Shown: piece after piece, positions 1-8,076 of the stretch
Position numbering within the stretch: position 1 is the stretch's first letter
Layout: each line of letters starts with the position of its first letter
NCBI GenBank assembly: GCA_002238665.1
Contig: MPMU01000020.1
Coordinates: 1 to 34,501, forward strand
Reading direction: 5' to 3'
From: Gammaproteobacteria bacterium bin55
Lineage (GTDB): Bacteria; Pseudomonadota; Gammaproteobacteria; Pseudomonadales; Azotimanducaceae
Length of the DNA: 34,501 nt
Translations under genes and position numbers: made by a program
Notes under the pieces: model-generated
The model's database searches: none
What the model was told of the DNA's origin: nothing
Seen by the model: only the letters and a program-made list of their open reading frames with translations

Positions 1-412
1 TGAAGTCCGAGAGCCCGAGCTGACCAGGTGGGTGGGTCTGGCGGAATACGATCTCCTACTCCGGACCGTGTACTGCGCGCCATTGCCTCACGCGCCGTTC
101 CAGTGTGCGGCGAACGCCGGGTCCAAGCTCAGGATGGCGGCGCATGAGTTCATCGAACAGCGAGGCGGCGCGAATGTTTGGCGTTTCCTTCAGCAACGGA
201 ACGAGTTCCTGGTCGAATATGCCCGCCAGCGGATCGGGTCGGCGTCGGCCCCGTGGCTTCGTCCGGCCGGACGGAAGTCTAGGATCGGCCTCGATCCTAA
301 AGGCTGTGGAGCTACTGAAGCCAGCCTTCGCGGCGGCTATCTGCAGCGTGTTTTTCTGTCTGTACTGCTTGTAAAGTCTCACTTGTTGATCGGTAATGTG
401 TTTGCCTGGCAT
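1..412 (-). pseudogene. istA: IS21 transposase IstA, N-terminal part, interrupted by an in-frame stop
   Basis: The minus-strand frame from ATG at 412 starts MPGKHITDQQVRLYK, the usual IstA beginning, and continues through the helix-turn-helix region (IAAAKAGFSSSTAFRIE) to RRVRQWRAVHGPE. It then meets TAG at 58-56. The same frame continues past the stop as EIVFRQTHPPGQLGLSDF to the window edge, which is the next conserved stretch of IstA ahead of the DDE catalytic core. So one amber codon, where most relatives have a sense codon (often Gln or Arg), splits the gene; no frameshift is needed. An upstream in-frame ATG at 442 is possible but would add ten residues unlike the family. The copy is probably inactive unless the stop is read through or is a sequencing error. 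Confidence 0.85.
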
Positions 413-540
413 AGATGTATTTCGTAATGAGGAGGAGGTCACACTTTAGCAAATTCCGTCGCGATCACATAGCGCGGCTTTCGGCTTTACCGATTCTCGC
501 CTTTTTGTCGCTGAGTTTTCATCTTGACTGTCGTTTTACA
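1..540 (-). mobile_element. IS21-family insertion sequence, left part, continues off the window
   Basis: The element reads leftward and runs off the left edge. On the minus strand its outer end at 540 begins TGTAAAACGACAGTC, with a second CGACA 23 bases further in (minus strand, near 510). A TG...CA terminus with repeated CGACA-type blocks is characteristic of IS21-family ends, which carry multiple terminal repeats. The IstA reading frame starts about 130 bases inside this end. The right end, istB and any target duplication lie outside the window, so the exact boundary is inferred from one end only. Confidence 0.7.
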
Positions 541-658
541 CGTAATCAAGGTCAAGTGTCAAAGCACCAACGATCGACAGAAGAGTTGGGCATCCACTTC
601 ATCAGATTGTTCCGCTTAAAATCATCTAATAGGGTGACGGGTCAATCCGAATATAACC

Positions 659-1621
659 ATGTATAAACCTTCCTATCAACTTTTGCAGAATACTCGACCT
701 CAAAGGGAAGTTGAGATTCCTGATTGGTTAAAGCGGTATGCAAACGATTGGAAAGGGTATGGGGCGAAGTCAATCATCCTATTTGGAAGTCGATCTAATG
801 GGTATTACTTACCCGACAGTGACTGGGATGTAGCAGTGGTCCATGACAACGATGCAGATTTAGAGAGCGTTGGATACTTCCTTCCAAAGCGACCCTTTGC
901 TGAGGAAGTTAATCCAATTCACTGGACCATTAATGACATCAGAGAAAGCTATCGAAAGCAACCGAGCATTGGTGGAGAGATTGCGCAGGGAATGTTAATC
1001 GGAGGATGCGATTTAGATTTAACAGATATCAAAGTTATGCCTGATAGAGAAGATCTTGGGAGACATCTACGAGCGTCTTTTATAAGCGTCGTAGAAACGC
1101 TAACCCGAACAAACACTTTTTGGCTCCAAAGTGATAAACCCGACTATTTGTCCGCAATACGTTTCGATTATTCCGAGTCTGGATCAGCGCAAGCTGCTGA
1201 AAGAATGACGAAAGCGGTGTGTTGTCTATTCGATATTCGATATGCGAGAGTACACAACGTATTTGATCTTGCGTCAGAAGTGGTAGAGCCTTACAGATCC
1301 ATGATCTTAAACATGAACGGTCAAACTGGTCGTCTGCATACAGCGACATACAGAAGAAGACGATTAGAGACCTGCAACGACTCTTTGATTCGCGTGGAAC
1401 GTACGCTTGCTCTATGTAAAGAGCTTTTGACAAGAGGAGAATTGTGTTTGACCACAGAGGAAGTGGATACCATTACCAAGGCATTTGAAGGTGAAGCGCA
1501 ACTTTTGAATTTAATGCCAACGGAAGAAATTCATCCTGATGTTTTACGCGTCAAACGAGCGGCTGATGAGTTAATCTCTAATTTAGATCGCTACCTAATG
1601 CGTGACGGTGAAGTCGAATAG
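659..1621 (+). CDS. Nucleotidyltransferase-HEPN fusion protein, toxin-antitoxin-like
   Basis: A 320-residue protein. Residues 35-60 carry a polymerase-beta-type nucleotidyltransferase signature: GSRSNG at 43-48, then DSDWD at 53-57, so the metal-binding acidic pair is Asp55 and Asp57. Residues about 170-210 look like a HEPN domain: helix AAERMTKAV (179-187), then HNVFDLASEV (199-208), with an R-X4-H arrangement at Arg194-His199. The remainder is helical without a recognised motif. In known MNT/HEPN (MntA-HepT type) systems the two domains are separate proteins, and the nucleotidyltransferase modifies and silences the HEPN RNase; here they are in one chain. The ATG has no clear Shine-Dalgarno. 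It stands alone beside an IS21 remnant, a setting typical of accessory genes. The toxin-antitoxin role is inference; an antibiotic- or small-molecule-nucleotidylating enzyme is the main alternative. Confidence 0.65.
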   Translation: MYKPSYQLLQNTRPQREVEIPDWLKRYANDWKGYGAKSIILFGSRSNGYYLPDSDWDVAVVHDNDADLESVGYFLPKRPFAEEVNPIHWTINDIRESYRKQPSIGGEIAQGMLIGGCDLDLTDIKVMPDREDLGRHLRASFISVVETLTRTNTFWLQSDKPDYLSAIRFDYSESGSAQAAERMTKAVCCLFDIRYARVHNVFDLASEVVEPYRSMILNMNGQTGRLHTATYRRRRLETCNDSLIRVERTLALCKELLTRGELCLTTEEVDTITKAFEGEAQLLNLMPTEEIHPDVLRVKRAADELISNLDRYLMRDGEVE

Positions 1622-1930
1622 TCTCCTCCGACCCCACTAGCATCCATATCTCAACACTCGCCGCCTCCGCTTCGTTGGCTCGAAGATTGTTTTGTTGCAG
1701 GAATCGTACGCGTTTGTAATTCTCGCTCTGCGCCCGTTGTAAGAACTTCCTCAAGTGGTCGCCGACCACTGCCATTTGGTGTAAATAAAATGTGTTGCCT
1801 AACAGTATTCAAACCGCTCGCAAAGGGTGATGCTTACAGTAGCGAAAGTAGACCGATAGACTGCGAACGCACAGAAAGAAATCGACTATCAGGTTTCTAG
1901 GAAGGTAGCGAAACCAAGCGAATACTGCAG
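1622..1930. other. 309-base stretch without a convincing gene
   Basis: This lies between two convergent genes. A 65-codon minus-strand frame (1775 to 1578) overlaps the end of the preceding gene; I do not recognise it and it has no good ribosome-binding site. No strong terminator hairpin, tRNA or repeat was seen. Confidence 0.5.
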
Positions 1931-2314
1931 CTAGGAGTTTATCTCCCCCGACCTAATTTTGGCGGTCCGTTTTTGCCAAATTTCGCACGATATTGACACT
2001 ACTAGAGCGGCCAAATACAAGGAGCCTGTACCCAGCATTAGAATAAAGAGTGGCTGGTGGAAACCAATCTCAAAATTCGGAACGTATGTGAACATATAGA
2101 CAACCACACACATGCCAAATAAGAAGTAAAGAAGATTCTTGATCGTTTTTTTGAATTTACGCCTCCTGCTCAATTCTTCTTGGTTGAATAGGCTTCGCTT
2201 TGCTCTCGGGTCCTTACGGATTAACAAGACTATGTTTCTCACTTCAAGGGAAAAACACGTACCCATGCAGCAGCTGAGGACGATGTAGACATAATCGTGT
2301 AGCAACAATGTCAT
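1931..2314 (-). CDS. Hypothetical small membrane protein, about three transmembrane segments
   Basis: A 127-residue protein that I do not recognise. Hydrophobic segments lie near residues 7-25, 61-80 and 89-108. A strongly basic, Lys/Arg-rich stretch (about 33-58, including RRRKFKK) separates the first two and probably faces the cytoplasm. It follows the FAD monooxygenase gene on the same strand after 79 bases and could be the last gene of that unit. The ATG at 2314 has no clear Shine-Dalgarno, so expression is less certain than for its neighbours, but the membrane topology makes a chance reading frame unlikely. Confidence 0.6.
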   Translation of the reverse strand: MTLLLHDYVYIVLSCCMGTCFSLEVRNIVLLIRKDPRAKRSLFNQEELSRRRKFKKTIKNLLYFLFGMCVVVYMFTYVPNFEIGFHQPLFILMLGTGSLYLAALVVSISCEIWQKRTAKIRSGEINS

Positions 2315-2393
2315 GTGTTCGATAGTGAGCTAGTTCAAGAGAGATTCTACGTGGCTTTGTCGCTCCAAACACTTACTAGAAGTGTTAGTTGAG

Positions 2394-3563
2394 TCATATC
2401 ACAAAATCGTGAACGATTTTCTTTACTGCTACATAGCCTAGCGGGAGAGAATAATCTCTGAATTTCCCTAGCATCCTAGGCGTGTGGTAAGACAGTTGAC
2501 ATGCTCGATTCATCAAGTCAATTTGAATGGTGCGACGTTTTCTCTTGGCTGAATAGTGCCTGAACCTTACACCTTTGTCTTCTGAATTTGACCATCGACA
2601 TAGAAATCGAGTTAGAAGTGCAACGTCTTCTAGAGCAAGCGCAGCACCTTGAGCTGTAAAAGGAAGGACACTTCGACAAGCATCGCCGATCAGAAAAATC
2701 CGGTTTCCATTCCAGTAACGTTTGAGAGAATTGTCTCGATACAAACCCCACTTAAATAGCTTGTCCTCTGGCAAAACATTGACTAGATCGCCGATGTCTG
2801 GAGACCATAGCCTGAAGTGATCGTGTAACTGTTGGCGATTACCTAGCTGGGACCATGATTCCAAAGATTCTTCTGACTCTGGCACGATGAATACACAGTT
2901 GAGTTTGTTTTCGTGGAAGAGTGGATAGGTGACGATATGGCGGTAAGGACCTAGGGAGAGCACTGGACATTCTGCAAATCTACTCGGTACTTGTGACAAA
3001 TCACAGAGTATCCGATAGGCGACAAAACCGGTCCATCGTTTTTGTCTTTGTTTGAATGCAGAGTTATGCGTGAGTGAATGAATTCCGTCACAGCCAACGA
3101 CAAAGTCTGCGTCCACCTCAACATCTGAGAGAACAATGGAAGCTGAATCCTCTTTTTGAATGACCTGCTTGACTTCCTGTTTGGCGTGGAGCGATACATA
3201 AGTGTTTTTCCTTGCTGAACGAGACAAGAGTTCAATGAGCGAGGAACGTGCAACGTGATAGTACCCAGTCCTCATAGAGCATTTAGCTGGTTTCTCTGAA
3301 TTCAGTGAGAAGGAACAGAGATCTTTGTTTGTAATGCCATCTCGTACTTGCAGGTTCTGTGGGGCAGTCCCAATGTCTGCAAGGATACCATCGAGTGGTA
3401 AAGCCTCGACTATGTGTGAGCCGTTAGGTGATAACTGAATTCCAGTTCCGGTCGTGTCGACAAAGTCGTTTTGCTCAAATACCTCAGTTTCGATGTTCTC
3501 ATTTGCGAGAGCTAGGGCGAGACTTAATCCGGAAATCCCCCCGCCGACAACAAGGACTTTCAT
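2394..3563 (-). CDS. FAD-dependent monooxygenase, UbiH/salicylate hydroxylase type
   Basis: A 389-residue class A flavoprotein monooxygenase (FAD_binding_3 family), which uses NAD(P)H and O2 to hydroxylate aromatic or related substrates. The N-terminal Rossmann motif is GGGISG (7-12) and the second NAD(P)H/FAD motif is VGCDG (156-160). The third FAD motif is LIGDACRSVLPFTAQGAA (281-298), where the family usually has G-D-A-A-H-P; here His-Pro is replaced by Arg-Ser. Length is normal for salicylate or 3-hydroxybenzoate hydroxylase-like enzymes. AGGA precedes the ATG at 3563. The gene lies 92 bases downstream of a TonB receptor on the same strand, which would fit uptake followed by oxidation of a substrate, but the substrate cannot be read from the sequence. 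Confidence 0.85.
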   Translation of the reverse strand: MKVLVVGGGISGLSLALALANENIETEVFEQNDFVDTTGTGIQLSPNGSHIVEALPLDGILADIGTAPQNLQVRDGITNKDLCSFSLNSEKPAKCSMRTGYYHVARSSLIELLSRSARKNTYVSLHAKQEVKQVIQKEDSASIVLSDVEVDADFVVGCDGIHSLTHNSAFKQRQKRWTGFVAYRILCDLSQVPSRFAECPVLSLGPYRHIVTYPLFHENKLNCVFIVPESEESLESWSQLGNRQQLHDHFRLWSPDIGDLVNVLPEDKLFKWGLYRDNSLKRYWNGNRIFLIGDACRSVLPFTAQGAALALEDVALLTRFLCRWSNSEDKGVRFRHYSAKRKRRTIQIDLMNRACQLSYHTPRMLGKFRDYSLPLGYVAVKKIVHDFVI

Positions 3564-3655
3564 CTATCCTGATTTCCAGCCTGCGTGATCGAATTTAGGA
3601 GTTTTGATTGGAGTTGGATTGGAGGTCTGGCGACGAGTGCTGCGGGATCACCAGA

Positions 3656-6600
3656 CTAATCATTCGCTAGTTCGTACTTGAACCGCGCATAGTAAATCCT
3701 TCCTCTTGGATCATGGGTGTAATAATCGTATGCTCCATCCACATGAGTTAGAGGTGGTTCTTCATTAAGGAGATTCTTCATGCCGAAAGTCAGCCATGTG
3801 TCAGTCTCATCGAAAAGTAACTGGCCTACGTTGTAGGACAATCGAAAGTCCAGCGTTGTCATCGAGTCTATCTGCGGCGCATAGCCAATATAGTCACCTA
3901 GAAAGATACCCTGAACGCTTCTGTCTTCGTATCCATCAAGGGTGTTAATACTGAATGTTGTCGCACTATTTGCTCGATTCCAATCAACTGCAACCCGAGC
4001 GCGGTACTCAGGCATGGGACGTGCAATTGGATTGTTGGCATTTCGAAAACCTAATCCGTTAATTGACTCTCCACTTGGCAATGTCATCTCATACTCCAGG
4101 TATGCCGATATCGATGCAGAAATTACCAAACTGTCTGTCTCGCTAATATCTAGAGAGTGACTGGCTGAGAAATCAATACCACTTGCAGACAGCTCATTGG
4201 CGTTGAGAAACAACGGTTCCGTCCGGACGAGATAACCATCTTCTCGCCGAATCACCTTATTGGGTATTCCAGGTCCAATGCTGAATACAGTTTCGACACC
4301 ATCGCCATCGTGGTCCCAGACTCCGCACAGAGGACCAGCATCTGAATCGCCATTGATCCCATTCGGGCAACGACTGGCATTATCTAGGTCGATCAATGTC
4401 TGGTGGGCCTCCCTGATGATTAGGTCACTATATTCGTATTGATACCAATCAGCGCTAATCCGCAGTCCGGAAAAAGGCAATGGTTCCCAAGTAAAACCTA
4501 GATTGAAAGTCACAGCTGCTTCTGGAACTAAATCTGGATTACCTCGTGCCAATGACGAGCGATAGGCTAACGACGCAGCATTTGAAAACGGGTCACTGGA
4601 ATTGCGAAACACCGTGCGAGACCCACCAGTTTGTAAAAGTGAACCGACTTTAAATGACGTACCCCAACTAAGTCGCACGGATAAAGAGTCACTAACTTCA
4701 GCTAGTAGACCAAATTTTGGATCGATTGAAGATTCATCTGGATTGGACATACTTTCATGCCGTAAGGCACCCGTAGCTTCGATGAAATTCGAGAGTGGTA
4801 TACGAACCTCAGAGAAAAAAGCATGCGAACGAATGCGATTCGTCCAATCATTGTCACCAGCTAAAAACGAATAGCCAAACTCGTTTGCAATGGGATCGTA
4901 GTCGACCTTTGCTGACTCACGTCGGAGTTGAGAACCTATCGCAAAACCGATTGGCAATCCACGAAATTCACCGATTTCCGTGGTAGCCACCCAATCAATA
5001 ATGAACTGCCGAAACGATCGTTTATTCTCATAGGGACCTTGTAACCATTGGATAAGTTCTGGTGTATTTTGGTACATTCGAGCAGCTTCTGAAATGGTGA
5101 GTGACGGATCAGCCGCCCAAGGTGCGTTGGACTCAGCCCACTGTTCGCCCGTTACCGGGTCGTATACACTGGTTTGAAAACTGTTGTAGTAGAAGCAATT
5201 GCCGATACCGAGATTTCCAGATCCACGCGTTTCGGTCGTTGGGTTACAACTTGGTCCCCCGAACCCATCGAATGCTGAGTTCATGTGTTCAATGATGGTG
5301 TCAGTTGGACGCGTAAATGCGCTCGAACGGTTGGAAGCAGACATGCTGAGATCACTGCTCCAAGTTTTCTGCAAGAACTTAATCTCACTGTCAATCCCGA
5401 TGATGTAACTGACTCCTCGACGCTTTGCCACATCTCTTGTATTGACCGGTCGGTCTTCGTAATTCGATCCTAGAGCACCACCAAGCACTCTTTGTAATCC
5501 TTGATAGGGTACGGGCTCAAATCCGCGTCTCGCGGCATCTAACTGCAAACCTAAGTTATGCTCGGGCACGATCACATATCGAACGTCTGGATAAAACGAA
5601 TTTCCGCCTGAGGAGTCTGTGCGATGGGAATTAATTGAGGCGTATAGGTTGGTGTCGTTAGGCAGGTACCAGAAAAGCGAACCCCGCCCATACAGCTGCT
5701 GTCCGGGTCGTACCAGAGCAAACAAACTGGAATAGTCATACACACATATATGTGAGAAGGTCGGGTGGAGTCCGAGCGTCCCTTGTGGACCGTCGTCGGT
5801 AGCGGCTTTGGCACACTCTGAATCAGGTAAGCTGCCTCTGAAATCCGCAGGATTCGCGCCGCCATTCGGCCACCAGTAGTTTGATTCAACCGGTTGTGGC
5901 CCTGATGCTTCGATTTGAGGTACATACCGACCAGGCTGGCCAAAACTAGACAACCCTGATTTGCCAAATCGTTCAAAACGATCACCGATAGCCAGCTCCC
6001 CGCGATCCAAATAACTTGCAGATAGGGTAACTTGCAAATCTTCTGTGCCACCGCCGTAAATGGCCTGAAATGTTGTGTCCCGTTGGTTATTAGTCTCATG
6101 GTCGAGCGCTACATTCGCGTCAATTTCAATCCCGCGATAGGAATCACGTGTGACGATGTTTACTACTCCAGCTACTGCATCGGAACCGTAGAGAGCTGAT
6201 GCTCCATCTTTCAGCACGTCGATGCGTGAAATCGCAATATTAGGCAGCAAGGTCTGAATGTCCACATACGAGCCGCCGTTTTGATTGAACGCAGACGCAA
6301 GCACACGCTTACCATTGACTAAGACTAGAGTCGCACCGTTACCGATATTTCGGATATTGATACTGGCGTTGCCGGAGGAACTATCGTCGCCAACCCAGTT
6401 AGTCGCACTCACCCCCAGAGAACTTGCGTTGAAACTCATCGACTGAACGAGGTCTTTAAAGTCGGATGCACCAAGTGAGCCTAGCTCCTCTTGTGTGAAC
6501 GTCGTTAACGGAGTTGCACTTGAAGGTTGTTCACCTTGAATTAGCGTACCGGTTACAACCAATTCCTCGATCTCATGCTTGTGATCTTGGTCTTCTTCCT

Positions 6601-6709
6601 GCCCTGGATGTTCTTCCTCACTCTGTGCGTATAAGCCGGAGGTGAATCCGAGTACAACCAGCGTGCAGACTAACGTAGAAACACTTCGTTGCATTGGCCA
6701 TGAGGACAT
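3656..6709 (-). CDS. TonB-dependent outer-membrane receptor, 1017 residues
   Basis: Signal peptide at 1-29 (cleavage after LYAQ/S is plausible), then a short acidic and His-containing linker (30-49, including EEEHPGQEEDQDHKH) and a TonB-box-like EELVVTGT (48-55). The plug domain follows, with ATLVLVNGKRV (126-136) and SRIDVLKDGASALYGSDAVA (161-180), a pattern common in large receptors of Alteromonadales, Xanthomonadales and sphingomonads. The rest is a long beta barrel. The chain ends FKYELAND, not in the usual Phe or Trp. Start chosen at 6709 because GAGG sits seven bases upstream; the internal ATG five codons on has no such site. The substrate is unknown: this family imports sugars, peptides, lipids or metal complexes. 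The downstream FAD monooxygenase hints at an organic substrate. Confidence 0.93.
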   Translation of the reverse strand: MSSWPMQRSVSTLVCTLVVLGFTSGLYAQSEEEHPGQEEDQDHKHEIEELVVTGTLIQGEQPSSATPLTTFTQEELGSLGASDFKDLVQSMSFNASSLGVSATNWVGDDSSSGNASINIRNIGNGATLVLVNGKRVLASAFNQNGGSYVDIQTLLPNIAISRIDVLKDGASALYGSDAVAGVVNIVTRDSYRGIEIDANVALDHETNNQRDTTFQAIYGGGTEDLQVTLSASYLDRGELAIGDRFERFGKSGLSSFGQPGRYVPQIEASGPQPVESNYWWPNGGANPADFRGSLPDSECAKAATDDGPQGTLGLHPTFSHICVYDYSSLFALVRPGQQLYGRGSLFWYLPNDTNLYASINSHRTDSSGGNSFYPDVRYVIVPEHNLGLQLDAARRGFEPVPYQGLQRVLGGALGSNYEDRPVNTRDVAKRRGVSYIIGIDSEIKFLQKTWSSDLSMSASNRSSAFTRPTDTIIEHMNSAFDGFGGPSCNPTTETRGSGNLGIGNCFYYNSFQTSVYDPVTGEQWAESNAPWAADPSLTISEAARMYQNTPELIQWLQGPYENKRSFRQFIIDWVATTEIGEFRGLPIGFAIGSQLRRESAKVDYDPIANEFGYSFLAGDNDWTNRIRSHAFFSEVRIPLSNFIEATGALRHESMSNPDESSIDPKFGLLAEVSDSLSVRLSWGTSFKVGSLLQTGGSRTVFRNSSDPFSNAASLAYRSSLARGNPDLVPEAAVTFNLGFTWEPLPFSGLRISADWYQYEYSDLIIREAHQTLIDLDNASRCPNGINGDSDAGPLCGVWDHDGDGVETVFSIGPGIPNKVIRREDGYLVRTEPLFLNANELSASGIDFSASHSLDISETDSLVISASISAYLEYEMTLPSGESINGLGFRNANNPIARPMPEYRARVAVDWNRANSATTFSINTLDGYEDRSVQGIFLGDYIGYAPQIDSMTTLDFRLSYNVGQLLFDETDTWLTFGMKNLLNEEPPLTHVDGAYDYYTHDPRGRIYYARFKYELAND

Positions 6710-6795
6710 TGAACTACCTCAGTAGTGAGACAAGGGAATAGTTCTTGCAACTTTCCGCAACTGTAATTACCCTCAAATATTAGGCAATTGAATTA

Positions 6796-6860
6796 GTTGG
6801 GATTTTTCCGGTTGTCCCGCGTTGACGCGGGCTTGTAATCATTCAAAAATCCCACGCAAC
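6796..6860. repeat. Nested inverted repeat upstream of the TonB receptor
   Basis: Outer arms TGGGATTTTT (6798-6807) and AAAAATCCCA (6845-6854) are perfect 10-base complements, extended by GTTG/CAAC with a small bulge. Inside them lies CCCGCG TTGA CGCGGG (6816-6831), a perfect six-pair stem with a tetraloop. Neither is followed by a T run, so it is not a simple intrinsic terminator. It lies about 90-150 bases upstream of the receptor start, within the gap after the MDR reductase gene. Confidence 0.6.
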
Positions 6861-6880
6861 GACGCAATCCATTGCACATT

Positions 6881-6905
6881 GCCCAGAAAACCAGACGTTC
6901 TGGGC
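6881..6905. repeat. Eight-pair hairpin between reductase and receptor genes
   Basis: GCCCAGAA (6881-6888) and TTCTGGGC (6898-6905) are perfect complements with a nine-base loop. It lies about 95 bases past the reductase stop codon on the minus strand. There is no T run after it on that strand, so a role in transcript 3' end stability is as likely as termination. Confidence 0.5.
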
Positions 6906-7000
6906 GAAATTCAGAAATACAACTACTGGTGAGACACCCTAATGGACGTAGCTAACCGACTCCTGATATCTCAATCGTCTCCATCTATCGAGAGCGTTCC

Positions 7001-8002
7001 CTAATCATCCAGATTGATGATCATCTTGCCTGTGTTTGCACCGGTAAAGAGGCCGATAAAGGCATTCGGCATCTCGTCTATACCATCAAAGACGGTCTCT
7101 CGATATTTAAGCTGGCCTGAGTTCACCCAAGATGTCATGTCGCGAATGAAATCCTCTCTCAAGTGGTTGTAGTTTGAGACGATGAAGCCTTTCAGTGTCA
7201 ATTGACTACCGATTGCGATCGCTAGATTATTGGGTCCAGGTACTGCCTCAGTTGCGTTGTATTGGGAAATGGCACCACAAAGCGGAAGACGTCCATTGGG
7301 ATTCATGCAGTTCAACGCTGCTTGTAGGTGGCTACCGCCAACGTTATCAAAATAGACATCGATTCGTTGAGGAGCCCCCTCCAGGATTTGGCGTTCTAAA
7401 TGACCATCTCGATAGTCAAAGGCGTGGTCGAAACCCAGATCTTCAACGAGATGTCGAACTTTTTCCTTGCCACCCGCGCTTCCAATTGCTTTACATCCCT
7501 TGATTTTGGCAATCTGACCGACTGCACTACCTACCGCACCTGCAGCACCAGATACAAATACCGTTTCTCCTTCTTTGAGAGCTCCGACGTCCAATAGCCC
7601 GACGTATGCAGTCATACCTGGCATACCCAAAACACCCAGGTAAGCACTTGGTGGTGCTTCCAGGTTTCCAAGTTTGCGAACTCCTCGACTGGATCCGGTC
7701 CAAGCTTCGCGCCAACCTAAATGCGACTCTACATATTCACCAACAGGAAAGTCAGAGTTTTGAGATTCAACGATTTTTCCAATCGCGCCACCGGTTAATG
7801 TCTCGGACAGATCAAAACCTGCGACGTAGGATGCTCTATCAACCATTCTGCCGCGCATGTATGGATCGACGGTTAGGCTGACGTTTTTAACTGTAATTTC
7901 GCCGTCCTGGGGATCGGGTACATCGACCTCTACTACATTGAAGTCCTCAGGTGTAGGCATTCCATGAGGGCGTTGGTTGAGGCGGATTTCTTTCGATTTC
8001 AT
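7001..8002 (-). CDS. NADPH-dependent MDR-family reductase, CurA/leukotriene B4 dehydrogenase type
   Basis: A 333-residue zinc-independent medium-chain dehydrogenase/reductase. The N-terminal half has the family's VDPYMRGRM (45-53). The Rossmann nucleotide-binding motif is SGAAGAVGSAVGQIA (151-165), and no zinc-ligand cysteine cluster is seen. Relatives (E. coli YncB/CurA, prostaglandin reductases, alkenal/one oxidoreductases) reduce the C=C bond of alpha,beta-unsaturated carbonyls with NADPH, in the cytoplasm. Length is typical. It is on the same strand as the transglutaminase-like gene upstream (74-base gap), with no functional link evident. The exact substrate is not determinable. Confidence 0.9.
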   Translation of the reverse strand: MKSKEIRLNQRPHGMPTPEDFNVVEVDVPDPQDGEITVKNVSLTVDPYMRGRMVDRASYVAGFDLSETLTGGAIGKIVESQNSDFPVGEYVESHLGWREAWTGSSRGVRKLGNLEAPPSAYLGVLGMPGMTAYVGLLDVGALKEGETVFVSGAAGAVGSAVGQIAKIKGCKAIGSAGGKEKVRHLVEDLGFDHAFDYRDGHLERQILEGAPQRIDVYFDNVGGSHLQAALNCMNPNGRLPLCGAISQYNATEAVPGPNNLAIAIGSQLTLKGFIVSNYNHLREDFIRDMTSWVNSGQLKYRETVFDGIDEMPNAFIGLFTGANTGKMIINLDD

Positions 8003-8076
8003 ATTCTTGTTTCTCGTGGGATAGAAGAGTTAGCGGACTGAATTGTAAGAGACGGGTGTTTCTTGGATTTATTGCC

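Noticed and set aside
32..427. Plus-strand reading frames opposite istA
   Set aside because: They are shadows of the IstA frame, which has clear family homology on the minus strand.
1578..1775. 65-codon minus-strand frame after the NT-HEPN gene
   Set aside because: It overlaps the 3' end of a well-supported gene, has no ribosome site and matches no family I know. The helical composition is suggestive but not enough.
5572..6099. 175-codon frame inside the large TonB receptor
   Set aside because: Same strand, different frame; the receptor frame has continuous plug and barrel homology, and this frame has no recognisable domain.
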